64,000 nucleotides of DNA from JAEUOS01 sp965279115 (lineage in GTDB: Bacteria; Pseudomonadota; Gammaproteobacteria; Burkholderiales; JAEUOS01). This document shows positions 42,010 to 51,719 of the stretch, in pieces. A program made the translations under genes and the position numbers. The notes beneath the pieces are model-generated. The model saw nothing but the letters and a program-made list of their open reading frames with translations, was not told the DNA's origin and made no database searches. Where the stretch lies: positions 930,001 through 994,000 of the forward strand of contig OZ257137.1 of the NCBI GenBank assembly GCA_965279115.1, given 5' to 3'. Within the stretch, counting starts at the first letter, position 1. Every line of letters starts with the position of its first letter.

Positions 42010-42834
42010 ATGGCGATTCTGAGTTTCGAGAAAAAATATCGCGTCCGTGGCGGGACGCTCGTGGGCGGCGACCTGTTCGACTTCTGGGTCGGGCCGTTCT
42101 ATGTCGGCTTCTTCGGCGTGACGACGGTGTTCTTCAGCCTCGTCGGCACTGCGCTCATCGTCTGGGGCGCCGCGATCGGCGGCACCTGGAACCTTTGGCA
42201 GATCAACATCGCCCCGCCGGACCTGAGCTATGGGCTGGGATTGGCGCCGCTGCGGGAAGGTGGTTTGTGGCAACTGATCACCGTCTGCGCGACCGGAGCC
42301 TTTGTCTCTTGGGCACTGCGCGAGGTGGAAATCTGCCGCAAGCTGGGCATGGGATTTCACGTGCCGTTCGCGTTCTCGTTCGCGATCCTGGCTTACGTGA
42401 CGCTTGTAATCGTGCGGCCGATCCTGATGGGCGCCTGGGGGCACGGCTTCCCGTACGGCATCCTGTCCCATCTCGACTGGGTGTCCAACACCGGCTACCA
42501 GTACCTGCACTTCCATTACAACCCGGCGCACATGCTGGCGATCACCTTCTTCTTCACCACCTGCCTGGCGCTTGGCATGCATGGCGGGCTGGTCCTGTCG
42601 GCGGCCAATCCCGCGCCGGGCGAGCCCTACAAGGCCAACGAGCACGAAAACACCTACTTCCGCGACGCCGTCGGCTATTCGATCGGCACCCTGGGCATTC
42701 ACCGCCTCGGGCTGTTCCTCGCACTCTCGGCAGTTTTCTGGAGCGCTGTCTGCATCGTCATCAGTGGCCCCTTCTGGACCCGCGGCTGGCCCGAATGGTG
42801 GACCTGGTGGCTGAAGCTTCCGATCTGGCGCTAG
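42010..42834 (+). CDS. pufL: Photosynthetic reaction centre L subunit
   Basis: Core reaction-centre subunit with five membrane helices that binds the special pair, accessory pigments and QB. The 274-residue protein starts MAILSFEKKYRVRGGTLVGG and has YLHFHYNPAHMLAI, with the histidines for the special pair and accessory bacteriochlorophyll, and further His in FTTCLALGMHG and IGTLGIHRLG for the non-haem iron. ATG 42010 has GGAGG 9 bp upstream; the TTG at 42004 is not needed. Confidence 0.97.
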   Translation: MAILSFEKKYRVRGGTLVGGDLFDFWVGPFYVGFFGVTTVFFSLVGTALIVWGAAIGGTWNLWQINIAPPDLSYGLGLAPLREGGLWQLITVCATGAFVSWALREVEICRKLGMGFHVPFAFSFAILAYVTLVIVRPILMGAWGHGFPYGILSHLDWVSNTGYQYLHFHYNPAHMLAITFFFTTCLALGMHGGLVLSAANPAPGEPYKANEHENTYFRDAVGYSIGTLGIHRLGLFLALSAVFWSAVCIVISGPFWTRGWPEWWTWWLKLPIWR

Positions 42835-42859
42835 AGAAAAACATCCCGACGAGGACATC

Positions 42860-43855
42860 ATGATCGAATACCAAAACATTTTCACCCAGGTGCAGGTGCG
42901 TGCCCCGGCCTACATGGGCACACCCATGAAGCCGGGCCTGGGTTCACGCCTGTGGGGCGTCACCAGCGAGCAGCAACCATGGTTCGTGCACCTGCTGGGC
43001 AGGATCGGCGATTCACAGGTCGGCCCGATCTATCTCGGCGGCTACGGCATCGCCTCGATCATCTGCGGCATCATCGCCATCCAGATCATGGGCTGGAACA
43101 TGCTCGCCTCGGTCGACTACAGCCCGATCGAGATGATCAAGCAGCTTCCCTGGCTGGCACTGGAACCGCCGTCACCCGCATGGGGACTGTCGATCCCGCC
43201 CTTGAACGAGGGCGGATGGTGGCTGATGGCGGGCTTCTTCCTCACGCTATCCATCCTGCTCTGGTGGATCCGCATGTATCGGCGCGCCCGCGCACTCGGC
43301 ATGGGCACGCATGTGGCATGGGCCTTCGCTGCGGCCATCTGGCTCTACCTGGTGCTCGGCTTCTTCCGCCCCTTGCTGATGGGCAGCTGGGGCGAGGCGG
43401 TGCCGTTCGGCATTTTCCCGCACCTGGACTGGACGGCGGCGTTCTCGATCCGCTACGGCAACCTGTTCTACAACCCGTTCCACATGCTGTCGATCGCCTT
43501 CCTGTACGGCTCGGCCCTGGTGTTCGCGATGCACGGCGCGACCATCCTCGCGGTAAGCCGCTTCGGCGGCGAGCGGGAGCTTGAGCAGATCGTCGACCGT
43601 GGCACCGCCTCGGAACGCGCGGCGCTGTTCTGGCGCTGGACCATGGGCTTCAACGCGACGATGGAATCGATCCACCGCTGGGCATGGTGGTTCGCGGTGC
43701 TCACACCGCTGACCGGCGGAATCGGCATCCTGCTTACCGGCACGGTGGTCGACAACTGGTATTTGTGGGCGGTCAAGCACGGCGTGGCGCCGTTCTATCC
43801 GCAAGTGTTCCCGCCGGTACTCGATCCGGCCGCGATGACGGGGGTGGCGCAATGA
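42860..43855 (+). CDS. pufM: Photosynthetic reaction centre M subunit
   Basis: Partner of PufL, binding the other half of the special pair and QA. The 331-residue protein starts MIEYQNIFTQVQVRAPAYMG and has NLFYNPFHMLSIAFLYGSAL with pigment ligands, VFAMHGATILAVSRFGGERE with iron ligands, and MESIHRWAWWFAVL. It lies 25 bp after pufL and overlaps pufC by 4 bp. Confidence 0.97.
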   Translation: MIEYQNIFTQVQVRAPAYMGTPMKPGLGSRLWGVTSEQQPWFVHLLGRIGDSQVGPIYLGGYGIASIICGIIAIQIMGWNMLASVDYSPIEMIKQLPWLALEPPSPAWGLSIPPLNEGGWWLMAGFFLTLSILLWWIRMYRRARALGMGTHVAWAFAAAIWLYLVLGFFRPLLMGSWGEAVPFGIFPHLDWTAAFSIRYGNLFYNPFHMLSIAFLYGSALVFAMHGATILAVSRFGGERELEQIVDRGTASERAALFWRWTMGFNATMESIHRWAWWFAVLTPLTGGIGILLTGTVVDNWYLWAVKHGVAPFYPQVFPPVLDPAAMTGVAQ

Positions 43856-44943
43856 TCAAGGCCCGCATGCACAAACTGCTGGTCGGCGGCGCGCTCGCGG
43901 CGCTGACCCTGCTCGCCGGATGCGAGCGCCCGCCGATTGAATCCGTACAGCGCGGTTACCGCGGCACGGCGATGGTGGGCATCTACAACCCTCGCACCGT
44001 CGAGGCCCAGTCCCCCAAGCACCAGGTCCCCGAAGCCGTCCCGGCGGTTCCCGCGGGCGGCCCGCCGGTGTCGACCATCTACAAGAACGTCCAGGTCCTG
44101 GGCGATCTCGGCATCGCCGAGTTCACCCGCACGATGGTCGCGATCACCCAATGGGTGGCGCCTGAGCAAGGCTGCGCCTACTGCCATGCCGGTGGCAACT
44201 TCGAGTCCGACGACCTCTATACCAAGGTGGTCGCGCGCAAGATGCTGCAGATGACGCGCAACGTGAACAGCTCCTGGAAGGCGCACGTGGCCGATACCGG
44301 GGTCACCTGCTATACCTGCCATCGCGGCAAGCCCGTACCCGAGAATGTCTGGTTCACCGATTCGGGTCCTACCGCGCGATCCGCGCATATGGGCGATCGG
44401 GCCGGCCAGAACGTGCCCTCCAAGGTGCCGGCCTACGCTTCGCTGCCCATCGACCCGTTCACGCCCTTCCTGAAAGAGGCGCAGGAAATCCGCGTCTACG
44501 GCGCCGCGGCGCTGCCGGAAGGCAACCGCCAGTCGATCAAGCAGGCGGAATGGACCTACAGCCTCATGACCCACATGTCCGACGCGTTGGGCGTCAACTG
44601 CACCTATTGCCACAACACCCAGTCGTTCGGCTCTTGGGAGGGCAGCACGCCGCAGCGGGCGACCGCATGGCACGGTATCCGCATGGTGCGCTCACTGAAC
44701 ACCGGCTATATGCAGCCTCTCACCGCCAGCTTCCCCAAGGAACGTCTGGGGCCGGAGGGGGATGTCGCCAAGGCCAACTGTGCGACCTGCCATCAGGGCG
44801 CCTACAAACCGCTCTACGGCGCCGCAATCGCCAAGGACTATCCGGCCATGTATGCCACCAGCGCGCCAGTGGCAGCGGCCCCCGCGCCGGCAGCCGTGCC
44901 ACCCGCGGTCGCCAGTGCGCGCCGTCCAGCCGCATCCAAATAA
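43852..44943 (+). CDS. pufC: Reaction-centre tetrahaem cytochrome c subunit
   Basis: Periplasmic cytochrome that re-reduces the photo-oxidised special pair. The 363-residue reading has a lipoprotein signal (KLLVGGALAALTLLAGC, lipid anchor at Cys24) and exactly four CxxCH sites: CAYCH, CYTCH, CTYCH and CATCH. A Pro/Ala-rich tail follows. The start ATG 43852 overlaps the pufM stop (ATGA); the longer frame from 43684 lies in pufM. Confidence 0.96.
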   Translation: MIKARMHKLLVGGALAALTLLAGCERPPIESVQRGYRGTAMVGIYNPRTVEAQSPKHQVPEAVPAVPAGGPPVSTIYKNVQVLGDLGIAEFTRTMVAITQWVAPEQGCAYCHAGGNFESDDLYTKVVARKMLQMTRNVNSSWKAHVADTGVTCYTCHRGKPVPENVWFTDSGPTARSAHMGDRAGQNVPSKVPAYASLPIDPFTPFLKEAQEIRVYGAAALPEGNRQSIKQAEWTYSLMTHMSDALGVNCTYCHNTQSFGSWEGSTPQRATAWHGIRMVRSLNTGYMQPLTASFPKERLGPEGDVAKANCATCHQGAYKPLYGAAIAKDYPAMYATSAPVAAAPAPAAVPPAVASARRPAASK

Positions 44944-44984
44944 GTCCGCGCGAACGCCTTTTACGTCTTGTTGCAACCCCCCTT

Positions 44985-45013
44985 AAAGGCGCCCTTCGGG
45001 GCGCCCTTTTTTT
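44985..45013 (+). terminator. Rho-independent terminator after pufC
   Basis: AAAGGCGCCC (44985-44994), a TTCG loop, then GGGCGCC and a run of seven T (45007-45013). The stem and tetraloop are textbook, about 40 bp after the pufC stop, closing the puf operon before bchI. Confidence 0.92.
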
Positions 45014-45170
45014 CTGTGTGGCGCCCGTGACCCCTGGCACCGCCGGGCTCGGGTAGGATTCCCGCTTGCGAACACTTGGCCTTACCTCCGGAATCGAATA
45101 TGCATGCCTCAGAGCCACTTCCCTCCCGCTTGGGCCACCTTGCCACCCTCGGCCCGGAAGACGACTGACC

Positions 45171-46196
45171 ATGGCCCTCGCATTCCCGTTTTCCGCCATC
45201 GTCGGCCAGGACGAGATGAAGCTCGCACTGTTGATTGCCGCGGTCGACCAGACCGTCGGCGGCGTGCTGGTGTTCGGCGACCGCGGCACCGGCAAGTCCA
45301 CCGCGGTACGCGCCCTCGCAGCCCTGCTGCCTGAAATGCCGGCGGTGCCCGGCTGCATCTATCATTGCGACCCGAAGGCCGATCCGTCCGGCTGCGGCGA
45401 TTGCCACGCGCGCGACGCCAAGGGCGCGAAGAAGCCTGTATCTGTCCCGGTTCCGGTGGTCGACCTGCCGCTGGGCGCCACCGAAGACCGCGTGGTCGGC
45501 GCACTCGATCTCGAACGCGCCCTCACCCAGGGGGAAAAGGCCTTCGAACCCGGCCTGCTGGCGCGCGCCAATCGCGGCTTCCTCTATATCGACGAGGTGA
45601 ACCTGCTCGAAGACCATCTGGTCGATCTGCTCATCGACGTCGCCGCCTCGGGCGAGAACGTGGTCGAGCGCGAGGGGCTGTCGGTGCGCCATCCCGCGCG
45701 CTTCGTTCTGGTCGGCAGCGGCAACCCTGAAGAAGGTGAATTGCGGCCGCAGTTGCTCGACCGTTTCGGTCTTTCAGTAGAGGTCAAGACCCCCGAGGGG
45801 CTGGCCGAGCGCATCGAGGTGGTCAAACGCCGCGACGCCTTCGAGCGCGACCGCGCCGGCTTCATTGCCGCCTGGAAAAAGGAAGACGAGAAGCTGCGCA
45901 AGAAGATCGTCGACGCGCGCGCGCGCCTGCCCAAGGTGGCCGTGCCCGATGCGACGCTGGAGCGCGCCGCGCGTCTGTGCATGCGCCTGGGCACCGACGG
46001 CCTGCGCGCCGAACTCACCCTGCTGCGCGCCGCGCGTTCGCTGGCTGCCTTCGATGGCAAGACCACAGTCGATGACCAGCACGTCCGCCGCGTGGCCCCC
46101 TCGGCGTTGCGTCACCGCCTGCGTCGCGATCCACTGGACGACTCGGGATCGAGCGCGCGCGTCGAACGCGCCATCGAGGAAATCTACGCCCCATGA
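45171..46196 (+). CDS. bchI: Magnesium chelatase ATPase subunit BchI
   Basis: AAA+ subunit that forms a ring with BchD and drives Mg insertion by BchH. The 341-residue reading from ATG 45171 has FPFSAIVGQDEMKLALLIAA, the Walker A GDRGTGKST, Walker B FLYIDEVNLL and VLVGSGNPEEGELRPQLLDR. The frame upstream to 45066 lacks conservation. It overlaps bchD by 4 bp. No clear promoter was found in the 157 bp after the puf terminator. Confidence 0.96.
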   Translation: MALAFPFSAIVGQDEMKLALLIAAVDQTVGGVLVFGDRGTGKSTAVRALAALLPEMPAVPGCIYHCDPKADPSGCGDCHARDAKGAKKPVSVPVPVVDLPLGATEDRVVGALDLERALTQGEKAFEPGLLARANRGFLYIDEVNLLEDHLVDLLIDVAASGENVVEREGLSVRHPARFVLVGSGNPEEGELRPQLLDRFGLSVEVKTPEGLAERIEVVKRRDAFERDRAGFIAAWKKEDEKLRKKIVDARARLPKVAVPDATLERAARLCMRLGTDGLRAELTLLRAARSLAAFDGKTTVDDQHVRRVAPSALRHRLRRDPLDDSGSSARVERAIEEIYAP

Positions 46197-48031
46197 GCGA
46201 TTCGCCGGCCGGCGCGCCGGCAGCGGCGCGCTGGGCCGATGCCCTGGCCGCCGCGCAACTCTTCGCACTTGACCCGCACGGGCTGGGCGGCATCTGTGTG
46301 CGTGCCCCGGCCGGTCCGGTGCGCGAGCGCTGGCTGGCCTGCCTGGGCGGCGCGCTCGCACCGCGCACCCCGTCGCGCCGCCTCCCCCTGCATGCCACCG
46401 AGGCACGCATTCTCGGCGGGCTCGACCTGGCCGCCACCCTCAACGCCGGCCGGCCCGTCGCCGAGCAAGGTATCCTGGCGCAAACCGATACCGGCGTGCT
46501 CACTGTCGCGATGGCCGAGCGCATCTCGCCCGCCACCACGGCACACCTGACCCAGGCGCTTGACCGTGGCGCGATTTCGATCGCGCGCGAGGGCTTCACC
46601 GCCGACGCGCAGGCACGCATCGGCGTGGTCGCGCTCGATGAAGGGATCGCCGACGACGAGCGCGCACCAGCCGCGCTGCTGGATCGCCTGGCGTTTCACC
46701 TCGACCTCACCGACATCGGCCTGCGCGACGCGGACGACATCCCCTTCGACGCCGCCGAACTCGGCGCCGCGCGCGCGCTGCTGCCCAAGGTCGGGGTCGG
46801 CGCACCGCTGATCGAAGCCCTGTGCGCCACGGCGCAGGCGCTGGGCATCGATTCCGCGCGCGCGACGCTGATGGCCGTGCATGCGGCCCGCTGCGCCGCC
46901 GCGCTCGATGGCCGCACGGCGGCAGACGAGAACGACGCCGTCCTGGCCGGCCGCCTGGTGCTGGCGCCGCGCGCCACCCGGCTGCCGCCGCCGGCCCAGG
47001 ACCCGCAGCAGGAGGAACCTGAAGCCGAGCCGCCGGAACCGCCCCCCGACCCGCCTGCACAGGACAATCCGCCACCGGAACAGGACGAACAGGCGGACCC
47101 GCCGCCACCGGACGAGCGCACGCTTGAAGACCTGCTGCTGGCCGCGGCCACAGCCGCCATGCCGCGCGGTCTGCTGGCGCAACTGCACAGTGCGGAAAAC
47201 CGCGCACGACGCTCGCAGGGCGGCGGGCGCGCCGGTGCCTTGCAAAAGGAGGCCAAACGCGGCCGGCCGGCCGGCGTGCGCGCCGGTGACACGCGACGCG
47301 GCGATCGCCTCAACATCATCGAAACCCTGCGCGCGGCGGCCCCCTGGCAACGCCTGCGCCGCCGCGAATCCGCTCCCGGCCAAGGTTTAGCAAGCGGATC
47401 ACGCCGCCCGCGAGTTGATGTGCGCGCCCAGGACTTCCGAGTCACCCGCTACAAGCAGAAGAGCGAAACCGCCACCATCTTCGTGGTCGACGCCTCCGGC
47501 TCCTCCGCCCTCAATCGCCTGGCCGAGGCCAAGGGCGCGGTGGAACTGTTGCTCGCCGACTGCTATGTGCGGCGCGACCGTGTCGCCCTGATCTCGTTCC
47601 GCGGCCGCAGCGCCGAACTGCTGCTGCCCCCGACCCGCTCGCTGGTGCGCGCCAAGCGCAGCCTGGGCGGCCTGCCCGGCGGCGGCGGCACGCCGCTGGC
47701 CGCCGGCATCGACGCCGCAGCCCAACTCGCAGATGCCGTGCGCCGGCATGGCGAAACCCCGTCCATCGTGTTTCTCACCGACGGCAAGGCCAACATCGGC
47801 CGGGCCGGCGCGCCGGGACGCGAAGCCGCCGAGGCTGATGCTCTATCCGCCGCGCGTGCCCTGCGTGCCAGCGGCGTGGCGACCCTGCTGGTCGATACGT
47901 CGCCGCGCACCCAGCCACAGGCGCAACAGTTGGCACGTGAAATGAATGCCCTGTACCTCGCCCTGCCCTACGCCGATGCGCGCGGCCTGTCGGCGGCCGT
48001 GCGTGCAGCCCTGCCGGCAGCGCCTGGCTGA
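46193..48031 (+). CDS. bchD: Magnesium chelatase subunit BchD
   Basis: Second AAA+-like chelatase subunit, linking BchI and BchH. The 612-residue protein has a degenerate N-terminal AAA+ domain without an intact Walker A, a very Pro/Asp/Glu-rich linker (about residues 265-310) and a C-terminal von Willebrand A domain with the metal-binding DASGSS motif and FLTDGKANIGR. It follows bchI with a 4-bp overlap. Confidence 0.95.
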   Translation: MSDSPAGAPAAARWADALAAAQLFALDPHGLGGICVRAPAGPVRERWLACLGGALAPRTPSRRLPLHATEARILGGLDLAATLNAGRPVAEQGILAQTDTGVLTVAMAERISPATTAHLTQALDRGAISIAREGFTADAQARIGVVALDEGIADDERAPAALLDRLAFHLDLTDIGLRDADDIPFDAAELGAARALLPKVGVGAPLIEALCATAQALGIDSARATLMAVHAARCAAALDGRTAADENDAVLAGRLVLAPRATRLPPPAQDPQQEEPEAEPPEPPPDPPAQDNPPPEQDEQADPPPPDERTLEDLLLAAATAAMPRGLLAQLHSAENRARRSQGGGRAGALQKEAKRGRPAGVRAGDTRRGDRLNIIETLRAAAPWQRLRRRESAPGQGLASGSRRPRVDVRAQDFRVTRYKQKSETATIFVVDASGSSALNRLAEAKGAVELLLADCYVRRDRVALISFRGRSAELLLPPTRSLVRAKRSLGGLPGGGGTPLAAGIDAAAQLADAVRRHGETPSIVFLTDGKANIGRAGAPGREAAEADALSAARALRASGVATLLVDTSPRTQPQAQQLAREMNALYLALPYADARGLSAAVRAALPAAPG

Positions 48032-48113
48032 CCCGGCACTGCAAACAGACCGGGTACCTCAGGAGCCGCCCCGGCGTGCCAAAAGCCCTTTTCCCCCAAG
48101 GGCTTCGCGGGTA

Positions 48114-48156
48114 TGTAAATTGAACTTGACACTATTCATTGGGTCAGTACACTGAC
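48114..48156 (+). promoter_or_regulatory. bchC promoter with PpsR/CrtJ operator and second inverted repeat
   Basis: TGTAAATTGAACTTGACA (48114-48131) is an exact TGT-N12-ACA site. Its right end is the -35 box TTGACA (48126-48131), 16 bp from TACACT (48148-48153). A second perfect palindrome GTCAGT-AC-ACTGAC (48143-48156) covers the -10 box. The bchC start is 59 bp further on. Both elements suggest tight repression of bchCXYZ. Confidence 0.75.
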
Positions 48157-48214
48157 ACTTGATCAAGACGTCGTGCCCGGCTTTTGGAGGCACCGCGCGT
48201 CCGCAAGGAGACCC

Positions 48215-49153
48215 ATGGACACCGTAGCAGTCGTGCTGGAACAGCCGGAGCGCCTGGTGCTTTCCAGGCTGCCCCTGTCGCCTCCCGGCGCGGAAGATGT
48301 CGTGGTCGACATTGAATGGAGCGGTATCTCCACCGGCACCGAGCGGCTGCTCTGGTCCGGCCGCATGCCGCATTTCCCCGGCATGGGCTACCCACTGGTG
48401 CCGGGTTACGAATCCGTCGGGCGTGTCATCGAGGCGGGCGCGGCGTCGTCCCGCAAGGTCGGAGAACATGTGTTCGTGCCGGGCGCGAAATGCTACGGCG
48501 ACGTGCGCGGCCTGTTCGGTGGTGCTGCCGCGCGTGTGGTGGTACCAGGCACGCGCGCCTTGCCCATCGCCGAATCGTTCGGCGAATTGGGTGTGCTGCT
48601 GGCTCTGGGCGCGACCGCCTTTCACGCCTGTTCTGTCGAAGGCGCGCGCCAGCCCGACCTGATCGTCGGCCACGGCGTGCTCGGCCGCATGCTCGCACGC
48701 CTGGCCGTCGCGGCCGGTGCATCGCCCACGGTGTGGGAGACCAATCCCGACCGCCGCAGCGGCGCGCAGGGCTACGCCGTGATCGACCCGGCCACTGATG
48801 AACGACGCAACTACCGCACCATCTGCGATGTAAGCGGTGCCGGCGACCTGCTCGATACCCTGGTGGCGCGCCTGGCCCCTGGCGGCGAGATCGTGCTGGC
48901 GGGCTTCTACGACGAACCGCTATCGTTCAACTTTCCGCCCGCCTTCATGCGCGAGGCACGCATTCGCATCGCCGCGCAGTGGCACGAGAACGATCTCAAG
49001 GCCGTGCGCGAGATGGCCGAATCCGGCCGCTTGTCGCTCGATGGCCTGATTACCCACCGTCATCCCGCCGCCGAGGCTGACACCGCTTACCGAACCGCTT
49101 TCGGCGACCCCGCCTGCCTGAAGATGATCCTGGACTGGAGAAACGTGCAATGA
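48215..49153 (+). CDS. bchC: Bacteriochlorophyllide a dehydrogenase BchC
   Basis: Oxidises the C3 hydroxyethyl group to acetyl, using NAD. The 312-residue reading from ATG 48215 is a zinc-independent-looking medium-chain dehydrogenase: SGISTGTERLLWSGRMP, a central GHGVLGRMLARLA nucleotide motif, and a C-terminal WHENDLKAVREMAESGR. AAGGAG precedes the ATG; the upstream frame to 48173 has no support. It overlaps bchX by 4 bp. Confidence 0.94.
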   Translation: MDTVAVVLEQPERLVLSRLPLSPPGAEDVVVDIEWSGISTGTERLLWSGRMPHFPGMGYPLVPGYESVGRVIEAGAASSRKVGEHVFVPGAKCYGDVRGLFGGAAARVVVPGTRALPIAESFGELGVLLALGATAFHACSVEGARQPDLIVGHGVLGRMLARLAVAAGASPTVWETNPDRRSGAQGYAVIDPATDERRNYRTICDVSGAGDLLDTLVARLAPGGEIVLAGFYDEPLSFNFPPAFMREARIRIAAQWHENDLKAVREMAESGRLSLDGLITHRHPAAEADTAYRTAFGDPACLKMILDWRNVQ

Positions 49154-50172
49154 GTACAACCCTTGACGCCACCGCCACCTCAGTTGTGCAGTTCCACGCC
49201 CGGCTGCGCGACGAGGCAGCGCAGGAACCCTCCGCGCCGGCGGAAGCGGCCGGCGACACGCCAGCCAAGGAAACCCAGATCATCGCCATTTACGGCAAGG
49301 GCGGCATCGGCAAGAGTTTCACGCTCGCCAACCTGTCCTACATGATGGCCCAGCAGGGCAAGAAGGTGTTGCTCATCGGCTGCGACCCCAAGAGCGACAC
49401 CACCTCGCTTCTGTTCGGTGGCAAGGCCTGCCCGACCATCATCGAGACCTCGTCGAAGAAGAAGCTCGCCGGCGAGGCGGTATCGATTGGCGACGTCTGC
49501 TTCAAGCGCGACGGCGTTTTCGCCATGGAACTCGGCGGCCCCGAGGTCGGCCGCGGCTGCGGTGGGCGCGGCATCATCCACGGCTTCGAGACCCTTGAAA
49601 AACTCGGCTTCCACGAGTGGGGCTTCGACTACGTGCTGCTCGACTTCCTGGGCGACGTGGTGTGCGGCGGCTTCGGCCTGCCGATCGCCCGCGACATGTG
49701 CCAGAAGGTCATCGTGGTCGGCTCCAACGATTTGCAGTCCCTGTACGTCGCCAACAACGTCTGCAGCGCGGTGGAGTATTTCCGCAAGCTCGGTGGCAAC
49801 GTCGGGGTGGCCGGCATGGTGATCAACAAGGACGACGGCACCGGCGAGGCCGCCGCCTTCGCCGCCAATGCCGGCATCCCGGTGCTGGCCGCGATCCCGG
49901 CCCATGAAGACATCCGCCGCAAGAGCGCCAGCTACGAGATCATCGGCCGGCCCGGCACGCAGTGGGCACCGCTGTTCGAAACGCTCGCCACCAACGTTGC
50001 CGAAGCGCCGCCGGTGCGCCCCAAACCGCAAACCCAGGACCAGCTGCTGGGCCTGTTCTCGGCCGAATCGACCGGGCGCGATTTCCAGATGGAGCCGGCG
50101 ACCTTGTTCGACATGGTCGGCAAGACCGAGGTCATCAAGCCTTCGCTCGAAGTGGTCTACGACAACGTCTGA
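49150..50172 (+). CDS. bchX: Chlorophyllide a reductase iron protein BchX
   Basis: NifH-like ATPase that feeds electrons to BchYZ for reduction of the B ring. The 340-residue protein has an unconserved N-terminal extension of about 40 residues, then IIAIYGKGGIGKSFTLANLS, GCDPKSDTT and the cluster cysteines in VGRGCGGRG and GDVVCGGFG. It differs from BchL in the SFT after the P-loop, as usual for BchX. Confidence 0.96.
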   Translation: MSTTLDATATSVVQFHARLRDEAAQEPSAPAEAAGDTPAKETQIIAIYGKGGIGKSFTLANLSYMMAQQGKKVLLIGCDPKSDTTSLLFGGKACPTIIETSSKKKLAGEAVSIGDVCFKRDGVFAMELGGPEVGRGCGGRGIIHGFETLEKLGFHEWGFDYVLLDFLGDVVCGGFGLPIARDMCQKVIVVGSNDLQSLYVANNVCSAVEYFRKLGGNVGVAGMVINKDDGTGEAAAFAANAGIPVLAAIPAHEDIRRKSASYEIIGRPGTQWAPLFETLATNVAEAPPVRPKPQTQDQLLGLFSAESTGRDFQMEPATLFDMVGKTEVIKPSLEVVYDNV

Positions 50173-50186
50173 ACGGACAGCCCATC

Positions 50187-51719
50187 ATGGATGCCATCGC
50201 CACCCCGGACGCCGCTGTCGCCAATCCGCAAGCGCTCGAAGGCGACGGCCTCGGCTGCCATTCCGGCAAACAACAACTCGAAGCCGCCGCGCGCTCGGCG
50301 GGCAAGAGCGACACCCTCGACCAATATGCGAAGGACTATCCGAAGGGTCCGCACGACCAGCCGCAATCGATGTGCCCGGCCTTCGGTTCGCTGCGTGTGG
50401 GCCTGCGCATGCGCCGCACCGCGACCATCCTGTCAGGGTCCGCATGCTGTGTCTATGGGCTCACTTTCACCTCGCATTTCTACGGCGCCAAGCGCACCGT
50501 CGGCTACGTTCCGTTCAATTCCGAGTCGCTGGTCACCGGCAAGCTCTTCGAGGACATCCGCGAGGCCGTCTACAAACTGGCCGACCCGGCCCTTTACGAC
50601 ACGGTGATCATCACCAACCTGTGCGTGCCCACTGCCTCGGGCGTGCCGCTGCAGTTGCTGCCCAAGGAAATCAACGGCGTGCGCATCATCGGTATCGACG
50701 TGCCGGGCTTCGGCGTGCCCACCCATGCGGAAGCCAAGGACGTGCTGGCCGGTGCCATGCTCCGGTATGCGCGCAACGAGGCGGAGCAAGGGCCGGTGGC
50801 AGCGCCGCGCGGCGGCCGCGCGGCCAAGCCGACCATCACGCTGGTGGGCGAGATGTTCCCCGCCGACCCGGTGGGCATCGGCATGATGCTCGACCCGATG
50901 GGCCTGGCCGCCGGCCCGGTGGTCCCTACCCGCGAATGGCGTGAACTGTATGCCGCGCTCGATTGCGCCGCGGTGGCGGCCATCCATCCGTTCTATACCG
51001 CCAGCTTCCGCGAATTCGAAGCCGCCGGGCGCAGCATCGTCGGCTCCGCGCCGGTCGGGCACGATGGCACCGAGGCCTGGCTGCAGGCCATCGGCAACGC
51101 CGCGAATGTCGGCCAGGACAAGATCGACGCCGCCAAGAACAAATTCCTGCCTGCGATCAAGGGCGCGCTTGCCGGCATGCCGATCAAGGGCCGCATCACG
51201 CTTTCCGGCTATGAAGGTTCCGAACTGCTGGTCGCGCGCCTCCTGATCGAAAGCGGCGCCGACCTGCGCTATGTGGGCACCGCCTGCCCGAAGACCCCCT
51301 GGAGCGAACCGGACCGCCAGTGGCTCGAGGCGAAGGGCGTGCATGTGCAATACCGCGCCTCGCTGGAGCAGGACCTGGCCGCCTTCCATGAATTCAAGCC
51401 CGATCTGGCCATCGGCACCACGCCGGTGGTGCAGGCGGCCAAGGAAGCGCGCACGCCGTCGCTTTATTTCACCAACCTGATTTCGGCACGCCCGCTGATG
51501 GGCCCCGCGGGCGCAGGCTCGCTGGCGGCGGTGGTCAACGCGGCGCTTGGCAACAAGGCGCGCTTCGACACCATGAACGACTTTTTCGCCGGCGTCGGCA
51601 CCGGCCATGCGGCGGGGATCTGGGAAGACGTGCCGAAAGACCGGCCCGAGTTCCGTGATCAGGTGCGTCGCCAGGTGATCAAGATGCACAAGAAGCGCAA
51701 GGCGGAGGAGATGCTCTGA
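50187..51719 (+). CDS. bchY: Chlorophyllide a reductase subunit BchY
   Basis: NifD-like subunit of the B-ring reductase. The 510-residue reading from ATG 50187 carries cluster cysteines in SMCPAFGSLRVGLRMRRTAT, SGSACCVYGLTFTSHF and ITNLCVPTASGVPLQLLPKE. The frame is open upstream to 49962 within bchX, but the conserved region begins after 50187. Its stop overlaps the bchZ ATG by 1 bp. Confidence 0.95.
   Translation: MDAIATPDAAVANPQALEGDGLGCHSGKQQLEAAARSAGKSDTLDQYAKDYPKGPHDQPQSMCPAFGSLRVGLRMRRTATILSGSACCVYGLTFTSHFYGAKRTVGYVPFNSESLVTGKLFEDIREAVYKLADPALYDTVIITNLCVPTASGVPLQLLPKEINGVRIIGIDVPGFGVPTHAEAKDVLAGAMLRYARNEAEQGPVAAPRGGRAAKPTITLVGEMFPADPVGIGMMLDPMGLAAGPVVPTREWRELYAALDCAAVAAIHPFYTASFREFEAAGRSIVGSAPVGHDGTEAWLQAIGNAANVGQDKIDAAKNKFLPAIKGALAGMPIKGRITLSGYEGSELLVARLLIESGADLRYVGTACPKTPWSEPDRQWLEAKGVHVQYRASLEQDLAAFHEFKPDLAIGTTPVVQAAKEARTPSLYFTNLISARPLMGPAGAGSLAAVVNAALGNKARFDTMNDFFAGVGTGHAAGIWEDVPKDRPEFRDQVRRQVIKMHKKRKAEEML

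Noticed and set aside
41659..42885. A 408-codon minus-strand frame over pufA and pufL
   Set aside because: It is antisense to pufA and pufL; its translation is hydrophilic and biased, without recognisable domains.
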